Below, piece by piece: positions 11,972-22,005 of a stretch of DNA of 64,000 bases. The stretch covers positions 11,049,789 to 11,113,788 of the forward strand of contig OZ035962.1 in assembly GCA_964034945.1 (NCBI GenBank), read 5' to 3'. Position 1 is the stretch's first letter; every line of letters begins with the position of its first letter. The notes beneath the pieces are model-generated. The model was not told the origin of the DNA. It worked only from the letters and a program-made list of their open reading frames with translations, and made no database searches. The position numbers and the translations under genes are program-made. The DNA comes from Chrysopilus asiliformis. Taxonomy: Eukaryota; Arthropoda; Insecta; Diptera; Rhagionidae.

Positions 11972-13650
11972 TTTTTTTTTACTAGTATGTAAGATTTAGT
12001 TTAGAGCAAAACACATTTTTTTTCCGTTCAACTTCTGTGTTTTATTAAACAGTTTACAATTTAATATGAATTTTCCAGATTTAAATCCTCTAGGACTTTT
12101 TAAAAAAAAATTAGGCAACATTGGAAAATTTTTGCATTAAGTCAATTAAAACAATTTGTTATCATGTCCTCAGCAGTTGGTGGGTAGCAACACCTTACAA
12201 ATGTTGCAATCTTTCCAAGATTCAGAATCCACGTAAAGCTGACGTGCTGAAAATTGTTACGAAACTTTAACTTTAATTGGAAACTTTAATTTTAGGATTA
12301 CCTCAGGATTTAATCAGTGGCTACATAACGAAGTAGAAGGGAAAGGGAGCAGGTTTGCGAGCGGCGAATCTCGGTCCGCTGCAGGAAATTATACAAAAGT
12401 TGGGTCGCCGTGAACACCTATAATATCCGCCCGCGGAACCACCAACACTTGCTACGCCCCTGGGTTTAGCGCTAAAAAAAAGGAGAAACAGGCATCTCAA
12501 TAAATTGGTTCATGGTCCTAGAGATTTCCAAACGATAGATAAGACACTCCTTACATATTCCCATTGGCAGCCCTAATTTATTCAGTCTTGTGGGGCTATC
12601 CACCCCAAAAGCGAATGAACAAAAAAAACGCATTTAAAAAATGAAAAATGTTTTAATTTAAATAAACATTCATCCGTACAAATAAAAATATGTATATTTC
12701 TTTGAATTTCTCGTTCTTCATTCCTTTTAATTTTTGGTCGTAATTCAATTTAATTTTATTTAGTTCTCTTTGCTTTATTTTCCTTTATTCGTTCTTTTGA
12801 AAGCTGTTAATGCTATTATTGTGTTGCTATTGTTGGTTGTTGTGTGGATTTCTAAATTTAAAAGGAAATTGAATTAATTGAACTTTATGCACATATAGAA
12901 ATACAAACTTGGAATAAGACGGGACAAGCTGACAGCAACTAAGACGAAGTGACGCAATGACAGTTGAGAATTTGTTCGTTTTTAATTAAAATATAAAAGG
13001 CAAACATTTTGTAAATTATTGCATATTAGGATTTTCTAAGAAAGGAATTCTGTTTTGACATCAGTTTTTGAACATTTAATGATGAATCTGTATAGTAATT
13101 ACAGAAATTGGTTATAAATAAGAAAAACCAAAATTTATACCACATTGTGGAAAACCTGACAACACTTTGATATGTAACATAAAATTATTTGAAAAACACT
13201 TTCTACCAAAATATTATTTAAACATAGATTGTGTAAAAATTGCCCGAAATTTCTTATTGAAGTTTTAATTGGCTTTGATTGTTCTTGAAGGTTAATTTTA
13301 AGATGTTTGCAACTAAAATGATAAAAAAAAATAGTCCAGCTTCGAATTAATGTATGGAAAACTCTTAATTGAATAAAAAACATTTAAAATTGTTGGAGAT
13401 GAAAAAAAAACAGACCAAATGTAGACAGCGGGACTAGACGTTTAGATAGAAGTGGATCTAATAATTGTTAGCTAAGATACATAGATTGCTTGTGCCTTGT
13501 AGGGGGCAGTAGACATCACGATCATCACGATTTTTCAGCTTTTTTTCGTTGGCTTGATTTTTACTTTCTAATACGAAGTATAATAAAGTATTGTATTCGT
13601 CAATGATTTCGATCTCTTAATTTCGCATAAAAAATATTTTCCAAAACTAA
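11972..13650. other. AT-rich DNA with one possible hAT end
   Basis: Mostly featureless. At about 12313-12471 the text begins CAGTGGCTAC and ends GCTACGCCCCTG, reminiscent of hAT ends, with flanks matching at only 5 of 8 bases. I regard this as a possible degraded hAT MITE. No gene is seen. Confidence 0.4.
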
Positions 13651-13969
13651 TATTTTATAATTTTGGGACGATTAGAGTCATATTATCGAAATGTCTTTGT
13701 GTCTGTCAGTCACAAGATTTCTCAAAAATTACTGGAGCTTAGAATGAATGGAATAGCACGACCCTATCAACATTTTTTTTTAGTAGGAATCCGTAAGTTA
13801 TCCGGAAGTAACCAAAAAAAAAATCTCAATTTCGTTTTCCGCGAATTACTCCGAAACTACTCATTTTAAATAGTCTTAACCCTTTCAGTACCTATTTTGT
13901 TCTATGGGGGTTAAAAATACTCTCTATACAAATTAATGATGTTTAAGCTATTAGTATTCATTTAAAACC

Positions 13970-13997
<28 letters not shown>
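13970..13997. repeat. Poly-A tract, 28 bp
   Basis: Uninterrupted run of 28 A. It lies about 95 bp after a lone TTAACCCTTTCAG (13876) that matches the end of the TTAA element at 14081. Confidence 0.9.
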
Positions 13998-14000
<3 letters not shown>

Positions 14001-14080
14001 AAAATTTTAATTTTTCTTAAATTACGCCCACTGTAGTCCAGCTTTTTACTCAAAAAATCAAAGTTGGGTCACAAATGCAT

Positions 14081-14199
14081 TTAACCCTTTCAGTCACCAC
14101 GTACACTATAGTGTGCACACTTTCTACCAAGTCAAGTTATGAGTTATGGCTTCTGAAAAGTGTGTACACTATAGTGTACGTGGTGACTGAAAGGGTTAA
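14081..14199. mobile_element. TTAA-bounded fold-back MITE 3
   Basis: Forty bases starting TTAACCCTTTCAGTCACC are repeated inverted at the right end with one mismatch, leaving only about 40 bp of loop. TTAA lies at both edges (14081-14084, 14196-14199). The sub-arm ACACTATAGTGT is itself palindromic. It is non-coding and piggyBac-like by target site. A solo copy of the end, TTAACCCTTTCAG, sits at 13876. Confidence 0.8.
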
Positions 14200-14219
14200 G
14201 TATGACAAAAGTTGGAGAC

Positions 14220-14600
14220 AGTAAAACTTCCTACATTATTGTCTTTTGCTAGAACTGCATATCTGAAGCCGTTATCGAGATATACCGATGTTCAAAAAAT
14301 CAGTTTTTTTGCAATTATCTCGAAAAAAATTGTTTTTTGTTGTATTTATGAGATTAATTAATGAGAATGACATTCTCCACAATTTTGTCTTTTACCGTTA
14401 TCTTTTACAATTATCTTTTACCGTTATTGAGATATTTTTATTAAAATGCAAAAAAAAAAAGATTTTTGCGAATTATTTAAAAAAAAACAGTTAAAGGAAG
14501 AGTTAGATATATTATATTTCTCCACATTTTTCCTTTCACCGTAAATGGATATCTTTTACCGTTATCGAGATATTTCATATTTTGTAAAGTACAAATTCAT
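14220..14600. repeat. Degenerate tandem array, unit about 100 bp
   Basis: Phrases such as CTTTTACCGTTAT, GAGATATT and TTCTCCACA recur three or more times in order. This indicates an old tandem duplication. No coding function is visible. Confidence 0.45.
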
Positions 14601-14637
14601 ATTTTTATAAAAACTACATTTTTTCTTGTCTTTTATA

Positions 14638-14856
14638 TCATACTAATATATACAAATGAGTTGGTGTCTGTCTGTCTGTTCCTCTTTCACGCAAAAACGG
14701 CTGAACCGATTGGCTTGAAATTTGGCATAGATGTTCGTCGGGGGTCCAGCCCCAGCATAGACTTAAAAAAAGTTTTTAAGTTCTCTCCGGTTTTCTTCGT
14801 TTTAGAGAAAACTTAGACAAAAAACTTAACCCGGCAACGACGGGTATGCAAGCTAG
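14638..14856 (+). mobile_element. Non-autonomous Helitron-like element, 219 bp
   Basis: Begins TCATACTAATATATAC after an A and ends CTAG before a T, as expected for Helitron insertion between A and T. Just before the end, ACCCG and CGGGT form a short stem around GCAACGA, seven bases from CTAG. Inside are (GTCT)n (about 14667-14678) and the line CGGCTGAACCGATTGG. I recall very similar text in non-autonomous Helitrons of other insects. A truncated relative lies at 6194-6290. There is no Rep/helicase coding. Confidence 0.6.
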
Positions 14857-15121
14857 TAAACTATATTTTAGTATATTGCGTCAGAAAGTAAATTTTGTAT
14901 AAGAAGGTCATGTGCTGTTCAAAGCAAGTATTTTTTTCTACCTATGATTCTAATTTAATATCAAAGGAAACTGTTGTCATGAAAAGGTTTCCATTTTAAA
15001 TTGAAATTAAAGGCCAATGAACTTTTCAGTTTGATGTAAGCTGGGTTGATGTAAGAAAGTGAAAGGAATAAATTATTAACATCAGAATAAAAGTTTATTT
15101 TATTCAATTAAAAATAGTTCC

Positions 15122-15285
15122 TTATCTGTTCATAAAATACGTGATGCTGAATTCTTGTCATTTGTGATACCCCTTCCCCCTTTTGTACATTCTTTGGTTA
15201 TTGCAGTTGTTATACTACTGCAGTTGTTATACCTCTTCCACTAAATGTGTGGCGTATTTTATGGACAGCTCCTAAAGATTTCCAG
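15122..15285. repeat. Inverted repeat with CATAAAATACG arms
   Basis: The left text CTGTTCATAAAATACGTGATG and the inverted right text CTGTCCATAAAATACGCCAC match over about 20 bp. The same right-end phrase, GTATTTTATGGACAGC, recurs near 60870 and, inverted, near 25151. This suggests a dispersed MITE family whose edges I cannot fix. Confidence 0.45.
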
Positions 15286-15412
15286 TTCTTTACCTGGTTT
15301 TGTAGCCTTGAACGACTTTATTGTAAAACTCAGTTAGTTTTAGGAAAACCCTAAGGGGCGTCACGCGAAAAGGCTTCTTCATACTTCATAAAAAAATGCA
15401 ACCCAAATGATA

Positions 15413-15783
15413 AACATAACAAAAGCTGTAATTGCCAATCTGGCAATCATTGGAGACCCGTATGGTGATATTCGTATCAAAATTCGAACAGTTGTACCAA
15501 AATTCCAATTTGAAGTCAAACTTTCCAATAAGATTTTTTTAAATTTATTCCAATCGGATTTTGATGTATGGGAGTTTTATGTAGAATCATATCCTAAATA
15601 ATTTTTGTTCTTGGACTTTTTTGATAAGATGCACCGTTTTTGAGATATTCACAAAAAACGATTTCGTTCGTATGGGGGGTAGCCCCCCTAATGGCCTCGC
15701 ATTTTACGAGAAACGGATCTGTGCAAAATTTCAAGTCTCTAGCTCAATCCGTGCGCCCGCAATCCGCGCCAGACAGACGGACG

Positions 15784-15815
<32 letters not shown>

Positions 15816-15954
15816 GACGGACATGCAGAAATTAATTATTTTTATCATTCTAAACACACTGGTGTAATTCATTTTTATGTGTGATGACGGGATCTTGGCG
15901 TTACAAACGGTAAGGCAAAGTTAATATACGCTTTGGTTTCACCATACGGGTATA
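15413..15954 (+). mobile_element. mini-me-like element, family A, copy 1
   Basis: Starts AACATAACAAAAGCTG, followed by a hairpin (TTGCCA AT CTGGCAA, 15432-15447). It carries a (GACA/GACG)n tract at about 15771-15821 ending GGACATGC and finishes with GCGTTACAAACGG, a TA-rich core and CCATACGGGTATAA. The GTCY plus TA arrangement and the GTTACAAAC to GGGTATAA core match the description of Drosophila mini-me elements. CCCGTATGGTGA (15457) and its inverse (15939) could pair the two ends. No protein is encoded; frames across it are repeat translations. Confidence 0.75.
15771..15822. repeat. (GACR)n microsatellite in family A copy 1
   Basis: About thirteen tandem GACA or GACG units. It occupies the same place within the element as the longer tracts in other copies. 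Confidence 0.85.
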
Positions 15955-15994
15955 AAAACACCAATAGAATGAAATGCGCCGCCGATGAAATCTT

Positions 15995-16216
15995 TTAACA
16001 CGTTGACTGCCAGACCAATTTTGCAAAAATGTAAGGGAGATGCCAATATATGTAGACGTATGTAGAATGTGTACGTATGTATGCATGTAGATTGTAGACC
16101 CAGCTGATAGCCTTGGCCGCTCATGAATCATAGTGCCAATTTTCACTGGCTATCAAAAATGATAGCCATGGCTCACTGGCTATCAAAAATGATAACCATG
16201 GCAGTCAATGTGTTAA
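15995..16216. mobile_element. TTAA-bounded MITE 4
   Basis: TTAA at 15995-15998 and 16213-16216. The left end CACGTTGACTGCCA and the inverted right end CACATTGACTGCCA match at 13 of 14. Inside, a 30-bp unit centred on the palindrome GGCTATCAAAAATGATAGCC is duplicated (16144-16200). The ends resemble those of the element at 1853-2148. Non-coding. Confidence 0.7.
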
Positions 16217-16451
16217 AACATGCGCCTTAGATAAAAATGCATTGAAAAAATGCTCGCAAATTAAATAAACAATGTTTTACAGGCATCTCCCAGCCGAAGT
16301 AGAATAAATTTTGCAAATTTGATGATAGTTTTTTAGGATTCAATAAATTATAACCTCAAACTGAATAATTTTAGTAAATTCGGCAGTTTCGCGAAAAGAA
16401 GCTATGAGCTATCGGTTTTACCACTACAAAATAAATAATTATTAAATTTTA

Positions 16452-16481
16452 ACACATGGATCAATAAGTCCCGAGACTAAC
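16452..16481. repeat. Mariner terminal inverted repeat, left
   Basis: 30 bp, 100% identical to the inverse of 17714-17743. TA precedes it at 16450-16451. This is the expected transposase binding site at the 3' end of the gene. Confidence 0.95.
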
Positions 16482-16514
16482 AATGAAAACAACATTTTTT
16501 TTGCTAAATTTTTT

Positions 16515-17564
16515 TTATTCATCAATATAATCACCTTTTAGGGTGATACAATCGTTCCAACGCTTTTCCAATTTTTCAATACCATGTTTATAAAAAAAAT
16601 TATCTTTCGCTTCAAAATAAGCTTCAGTTTCAGCGATGACCTCCTCATTTGAGCCAAATCTTTTTCCCTGGAGCATTTTTTTAAGATCAGCAAAGAGCCA
16701 GTAGTCACTGGGGGCTAAATCTGGCGAGTATGGGGGGTGGGGAAGCAGATGAAAGCCCAATTCGTTCAATTTTGCCATTGTTTTCATCGACTTGTGGCAG
16801 GGTGCATTGTCTTGGTGAAAAAGGATTTTTTTTCTCTGCATGTGCGGTCGTTTTTTTGCGATTTCCTCCTTCAAACGCACCAGCAAGTCAATATAATAAT
16901 CACTGTTGATCGATTTACCTTTTTCGAGGTAGTCAATGAAAATCACGCCATGCGTATCCCAAAAAACTGACGCCATGACTTTGCCAGCTGACTGCTGCGT
17001 TTTCGGACGCTTCGGACGGCTTTCGCCAGCTGTGCGCCACTCAGATGACTGCCGCTTCGACTCTGGAGTGTAGTGATGTATCCATGTTTCGTCCATGGAC
17101 ACGTAACGACGCAAGAAATCTTTTTTATTGCGAGTAAATAGCGATAAACAGCTTTCTGAATCATCGACTCGTTGCTGTTTTTGTTCCATCGAAAGCAATC
17201 GCGGCACCCACTTGGAAAAAACCTTTTTCATGCTCAATTTTTCATGAAGGATAGTAAATGCACTTCCATATGATATCTGTGTTATCTCAGCAATCTCACG
17301 GAGCTTCACTTTACGATCTTTCATTATAATTTTTGTCACTTCACTCACATTTTCCGGTGTAACGGCTTCCACAGGTCTACCCGAGCGTTCCGCGTCATTT
17401 GTGTCGGTACGACCACGTTTAAACTCGGCAAACCACCGACAAATCGTTGCTTTTGATGGACAAGAGTCCGGGTAACATTTTTCAATCCATTGTTTCGCTT
17501 GCACGGTGTTTTTACCCATTAAAAAACAATGTTTTATCAGAACACGAAACTCGGTTTTTTCCAT
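16515..17564 (-). CDS. Mariner transposase, 349 aa, apparently intact
   Basis: DNA transposase of the Tc1/mariner superfamily, which excises and reinserts the element at TA sites in the nucleus. The N-terminal ~110 residues form the paired helix-turn-helix DNA-binding region, including SGRP at 61-64. The linker motif WVPRLL at 119-124 stands for the family WVPHEL motif. The catalytic domain has MDETW (Asp158), HQDNAPCH (Asp252) and YSPDLAPSDYW (Asp287), a complete D,D(34)D triad. Length matches the family (about 345-350 residues). The ATG chosen gives the usual MEK-x-EFR-type start. Overall it reads as an irritans-subfamily protein close to Himar1. No stop or frameshift is seen. Activity is inferred, not shown. 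Confidence 0.95.
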   Translation of the reverse strand: MEKTEFRVLIKHCFLMGKNTVQAKQWIEKCYPDSCPSKATICRWFAEFKRGRTDTNDAERSGRPVEAVTPENVSEVTKIIMKDRKVKLREIAEITQISYGSAFTILHEKLSMKKVFSKWVPRLLSMEQKQQRVDDSESCLSLFTRNKKDFLRRYVSMDETWIHHYTPESKRQSSEWRTAGESRPKRPKTQQSAGKVMASVFWDTHGVIFIDYLEKGKSINSDYYIDLLVRLKEEIAKKRPHMQRKKILFHQDNAPCHKSMKTMAKLNELGFHLLPHPPYSPDLAPSDYWLFADLKKMLQGKRFGSNEEVIAETEAYFEAKDNFFYKHGIEKLEKRWNDCITLKGDYIDE

Positions 17565-17713
17565 TTTTTAAACAAACTACAAAACGACTTTACTCCAACC
17601 TCGATAACTCAGCTGTTTCTGGTCCGATCGACTTAAAATTTTGACACGTTTCAAGCAAAGGTTAGTACTCTAGAAAGACGTGGTTACTGGTTTACTACGA
17701 GCGTCATCTCTGG

Positions 17714-17743
17714 GTTAGTCTCGGGACTTATTGATCCATGTGT
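17714..17743. repeat. Mariner terminal inverted repeat, right
   Basis: 30 bp, the perfect inverse of the left repeat, followed by TA at 17744-17745. It lies upstream of the transposase start and so includes or abuts the element's promoter. Confidence 0.95.
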
Positions 17744-17765
17744 TATTTGTCGATTTTTTATACTT

Positions 17766-17975
17766 TTAACTATGGACGTGATTTATGTTCCACACTTCCA
17801 TGGGCGTGTGGTCTCACATATCTTCATTGTGAGATTTTCCAAGAAATAATAATCAAGTTTTAAAATAAAACCACTGAGGCTTGTTTATAGGTTTAAAATT
17901 AAAGGCTGAGTGGTTTTCGATTCTTAGAAATCGAAAAAAAGCGAGAGGCCTGTGGGACACCACGTCCACTGTTAA
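17766..17975. mobile_element. TTAA-bounded MITE 5
   Basis: TTAA at 17766-17769 and 17972-17975. The end CTATGGACGTG pairs with the inverted right end CAGTGGACGTG, 9 of 11 matching. Internal GTGGTCTCACA and TGTGAGA motifs resemble those in the TTAA element at 1853-2148. It begins 21 bp past the mariner TA and is a separate insertion. Confidence 0.55.
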
Positions 17976-20530
17976 AGGTTAAGCTTTCGAACACTAGATT
18001 TTTTTTTTTTCAAATCTTCTAGCTTCAGAATTTTAACAAAGTTTATAAAACGCTTTTATGAAAGTACTGGAATGCTTCAAAATACTTTCAAAAACTAGAT
18101 TTTTCGCCAATACAATCCGTACACACTTGAATTCAAATTATATAAGAAAATAAAAAAAAAAACGCTGAATGCTTTTTTTCGTCTGGCGAAAATTCAATTT
18201 CATTTTATTATCGTTTTTGTTCGTGGTAATCAGACCGAAAATCTGTGTTCACTTATTGTTGTTAAATAATTAAAAAAAGAACTTTTTAAATTGAAAATAT
18301 AAGCATAAAAATTAATTATCTCCATAAAATATTCAAATTACGATGAAAAAAAGTCATCTCTTTTTGGTCAATATAGAAAAAAAACTTTTTCCAACATATT
18401 GTATTATAAAAACTCATTTATATTTTGTAATTAAGTCATATCCGCTCAAACCTTAATATAATTACGGATTTTTGTGGCCAACAATGGTAGACAAAAACAG
18501 CAACCACAAAAAAAAAATTCATTTCGTGTTTTTGTTTGGAAAAAAAATTAACGAGAAAATTAAGAAATTTCTCTCTAAGGAACAATAATAACAGAAAATT
18601 CCCAGTTTTTTTTTTTTGCCTGGTGAAAAGCAAATTACAAAACTTTTCTTCTCGTTTCATTACTTATTTTATTTATTTATTTTTTTCTTCTTTATTAAAT
18701 TTAATTCTTACGCATACTGATGGATGAAATCTGGAATTTTATTTTCTTTTCGTATTTTTTCCCTGGTTTTCGTATTTTTCACGTAATAATTTTCATTCTT
18801 GTATCATTTTGGAACGAACAAATTACAATTTCCTTCATTTCTTCAATTTTTTTTTCTCATACTTTTCGTGGTATTTCTGTTGTTACTTTAAGATGGTTTC
18901 TTTAGATATGGGTAAGAGGGCGTTAAATACGTGGTCGGCGACATACAAGTGGCGAAAATATACCGTCACAAGGTGGATGTTGAAAAAGACAGAGAGGACC
19001 ACAACGATCGGAACAGATGACAAGGACGAATTCCACAAGAATAAATTGCCAGGAAAAAACTTTTTCTTTTTTCTTTTTTGGTAATACATACTTGTAAAAT
19101 ATATACTCACATATATATGTAAGAAAATATCACTAAATAATTTTTTTGGGGATATTAGTTACGTGCTACGTGCATTCTATGTAAAACATACTTCGATATT
19201 TTCATATAGCGCTGAAGATTTATTTGATAAAAGTCGCTTTCCACTGACATGACTTAAGGGAAAATGATGAAAAAAAAATCCAGACGAAAAAGGAAAACAA
19301 CGTTTTTTAAAACATTTTCTCCTTATAACTTGTGTACCAGCATCGGATGGGTGGTGGTGGGCAGGTGAAAACTGCTTTAAGGCACGTGAAAGTTATCTAA
19401 TAAAATTTCAGATTAATTTTTTTTTTCTCATTTTGATGAGAGCTTGATTCTGTTGCTTTTCCTCCCTAAAAATATAATTTATGAAATTTATTCAAGAACA
19501 AAATCTGTTTCAGCTTTTAGATTAATATTTTTCTGGAAATTTTTTTTCATATTACCTTTCCACGTTTTTTTATTATTTTTATTTTCCTTGTTTTTTTTTT
19601 TCAAATACATTTTATCAAAAAATTCTGAAGTATTTTATGTGATTAATGAGTAATAAAAATAAAACGAATATTTATATTCATGATTTTGGGTAGATAGACT
19701 TGGTTAAGGGTCAATAGGGGAGATGGGTACCGTGGTCGGGGGTGGTAATATTGCGAGCTGGTATTTATTTATTACGTTTACATTAAGAATCAAATAAAAA
19801 AAAAATGTTATGCGTTTCTTTTGGCGACTGTAAATGTTATAAAAGTAGGTAAATTTGTGTGTATTTGTGGCATGGTTTAAAATGATTTAGGGTCGTAAGT
19901 TGTTTGATTTCCAAACGTAATCTGCTCATAAAAAATACAAAAATAAATAAATTAAAGGCATCAAACGGAAAGAAATAACGAGAAAAAAAAACATTTTGAG
20001 CTATTTTTAGATATTAAATGAGAGATAACATGTACAGAAAACATATAAAAATGCTGTTGCGTTGTACTAATGAATGAATCATTTCCGTTTACACGTATTT
20101 TATAATTATTTTTTATTCTGTGTGCTGCTTTCATTATTATTCTTTATGACTGTGTAAATATGTATGGCAAGAAATTTTGTTTACGGAAGTGGGTTTTCGT
20201 TCAATCTGGTTCTTTCTTAATGGTGATATCTTTTTTCTTCGAAATTGATTTCATTTGGGAAATATGAGTATAAAATTATTTTTAATTTAAGTCGTAAAAA
20301 AGTTTCTTTGATTGATTGTGATGTCAGAAAATTCTTCAAATATAAATAGTTTTCCGTTGGCATTTTGTTTATTTCTAAGGATCAAATATGACAATATGGC
20401 GGGATCCGCCTGTAAGGACTTTAAAGTCAAATAAATTTTTTTGATTCTTGATTTTCGCGAACATTAAATCTTTGTTTTGAAAACCAAAAATCAGAATTGA
20501 TTCAAATGGCCAAAAATGTACTTCCCATAT
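17976..20530. other. AT-rich DNA, no gene seen
   Basis: Long T- and A-runs dominate. Several 60-90 codon frames on both strands are rich in Phe, Lys and Asn and lack domains. A GC-richer patch at about 18900-19050 (GGTAAGAGGGCG, CAAGTGGCG) has no recognisable product. Confidence 0.5.
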
Positions 20531-20531
20531 A

Positions 20532-20680
20532 CAGTGAAACCTGCATACGCAGGATTTGCATGGGACCAGGAAATCTGAACAGTTTAGACAGGTTTTCCGC
20601 TTAAAATAACTTCGAAACTCAGAATTTGGACCTCAGATTCGTAATCAGCGGCCCCGAAAACTCCACACTACCCATTGTCA
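20532..20680 (+). repeat. Possible solo end of a Tigger/pogo-like element
   Basis: CAGTGAAACCTGCATACG follows TA (20530-20531), the usual look of a Tigger-type terminus. I found no matching inverted end nearby, so this is either a solo end or a chance match. Confidence 0.3.
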
Positions 20681-20756
20681 CCGAAATAATCGCGATTGGT
20701 CATTTCATGTCCAATTTTTAGGATCCGGGATCTTGAATTTCGAAAATTTGATAACG

Positions 20757-21003
20757 ATTTCGTTATCAGCGACCCCAGAAAACCCCAAGATGAGATGTTT
20801 TCCGGAAAATTTTAAGAAAAGGATAATCACGTCATCCTTACAGGACCTTGACTTATCTTTGCATGGACGAAGTAGTGAAAATATTGTATTGTCATCGGAC
20901 GTATGTAGTGGAAGTGGGTCACAATTAGATTGCAAGATTTGACCCCGACAGACAAACATACAGATACGAAGGTAAGGTAAATAAAAGCTTTTAGCTTTTA
21001 AAA
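20757..21003 (+). repeat. Dispersed repeat beginning CAGCGACCCC
   Basis: Runs from ATCAGCGACCCCAG through TCCTTACAGGACCTTG and GATTTGACCCCGACAG to AAATAAAAGCTTTTA. It parallels 45330-45627 in order and spacing with many substitutions and some indels. I recall similar text in other insect genomes, but the class is unassigned here. Frames through it are not genes. Confidence 0.6.
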
Positions 21004-21008
21004 AATCA

Positions 21009-21128
21009 CAGAAAGGGGTTTTTTTTCGATTGGGGATTTCGAAACTCATGAGGGGCCCTGTAAAGACAATTTTACAGGGCCCCTCATGAGTTTCGAAATC
21101 CCTGATCAAAAAAAAAACCCCCCTCTCT
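21009..21128. repeat. Long near-perfect palindrome
   Basis: The 32-bp arms 21033-21064 and 21071-21102 (from GGGATTTCGAAACTCATGAG) are exact inverses around a 6-bp spacer GACAAT. Outside them, AGAAAGGGGTTTTTTTT and AAAAAAAAAACCCCCCTCTCT extend the pairing to about 57 bp per side. It starts right after the dispersed repeat at 20757-21003. The 134-codon frame on the minus strand crossing it is an artefact of the repeat and palindrome. Confidence 0.85.
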
Positions 21129-21912
21129 GTAAAGGGGGATCCATGAAATTTCAGAAATGCCTCGTAAACTGCGTAAGTTTACCACATGGTAAATAAACTG
21201 ACAAAATTTGTATGGAAAATCTTTTTTTTTTTGATGTGCAAACAATCTCATAAATTTACGTAAACGTCAAATACGAAGATTTCGACCAATTGTGAAATTC
21301 AGCAGGGGAGAAAATTGTTACGAAACCTCAATTAAGGAGACCCAGTCCCACATGGGGATGTAACGCCATTATGTGGAATTTGTTCCCATATTTTAATCAA
21401 TTTCAATTTTTCACTGGTTTCCGGCATGTTTAACTCCCAATTTTGTGGATGCTGAGAGCAGACTGTTGAACAGTTGATCGTTTTTCGCAAATTATTTCAA
21501 AATTGCTTTCGTGGAATTTTTTGCAAAACGCAATGCATACTTTTATCTGGTTTCATGAATACCCTTAATGCGAATACACCCTTTTCTCGCGAAAAACCAG
21601 CAATGGGAGAATTTTGAAGTGGCCGAGCGTGGCTCGGTTTTCCTGGTATTATGCTTTGAGAGCAGGGCATCAATCGTGTAACGAGACGCGTCTCCGTCTT
21701 TGAGCTGAGACGGCGACATCAACGCAAAACGTTTTTCTAATCTTGTATCGCGACACTAAAAAGTTTGAACGTTCAATGGATTGAATTTCTTAAATGAATT
21801 ATAGGTCATGCTAAATAAAGCTTTCCGAGTGCACAATACGGACCAGTTTTGCTCACTACAAATATCAGAAATGTCAAAATAAGAATGTTTGGATTAGCTG
21901 AAATTAATTTTA

Positions 21913-22005
21913 TGTTAAGTTCACCAGAAAAAAGTGAATTACGAGTTGTTCGCAGGTTCTAAAGGGACATAAATGATCCGTTCCAGCTCATCTCAAAACC
22001 GTAAT
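21913..22005 (+). pseudogene. Harbinger transposase N-terminus, broken
   Basis: Reads MLSSPEKSELRVVRRF, a stop at 21961, then RDINDPFQLISKP and a stop. The motif (L)RDxxDPF is the signature near the start of HARBI1-like (DDE_4) transposases, which normally run to about 350-400 residues. Everything after it is missing, so the catalytic domain is absent. The same motif occurs in the second Harbinger-like element (30798-30941, minus strand), which supports the call. Confidence 0.65.

Larger units (their letters stand above)
16452..17743 (-). mobile_element. Intact mariner transposon (irritans type), 1292 bp
   Basis: The 30-bp ends, starting ACACATGGATCAATAAGTCC, are perfectly identical in inverted orientation (16452-16481 and 17714-17743). 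They are flanked by TA on each side (16450-16451, 17744-17745), the mariner target duplication. The element encodes one uninterrupted transposase on the minus strand, with about 179 bp of leader and 63 bp of trailer. Perfect ends and an open gene suggest a young, possibly mobile copy. The ends share ATAAGTCCC with the horn-fly Himar1 element as I remember it. Confidence 0.95.

Noticed and set aside
12313..12471. hAT MITE with CAGTGGC and CGCCCCTG ends
   Set aside because: The end match is weak and the flanking 8-mers agree at only 5 of 8. Mentioned within the interval but not called.
20705..21109. 134-codon frame on minus
   Set aside because: It reads through the dispersed repeat and the long palindrome. 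No domain.
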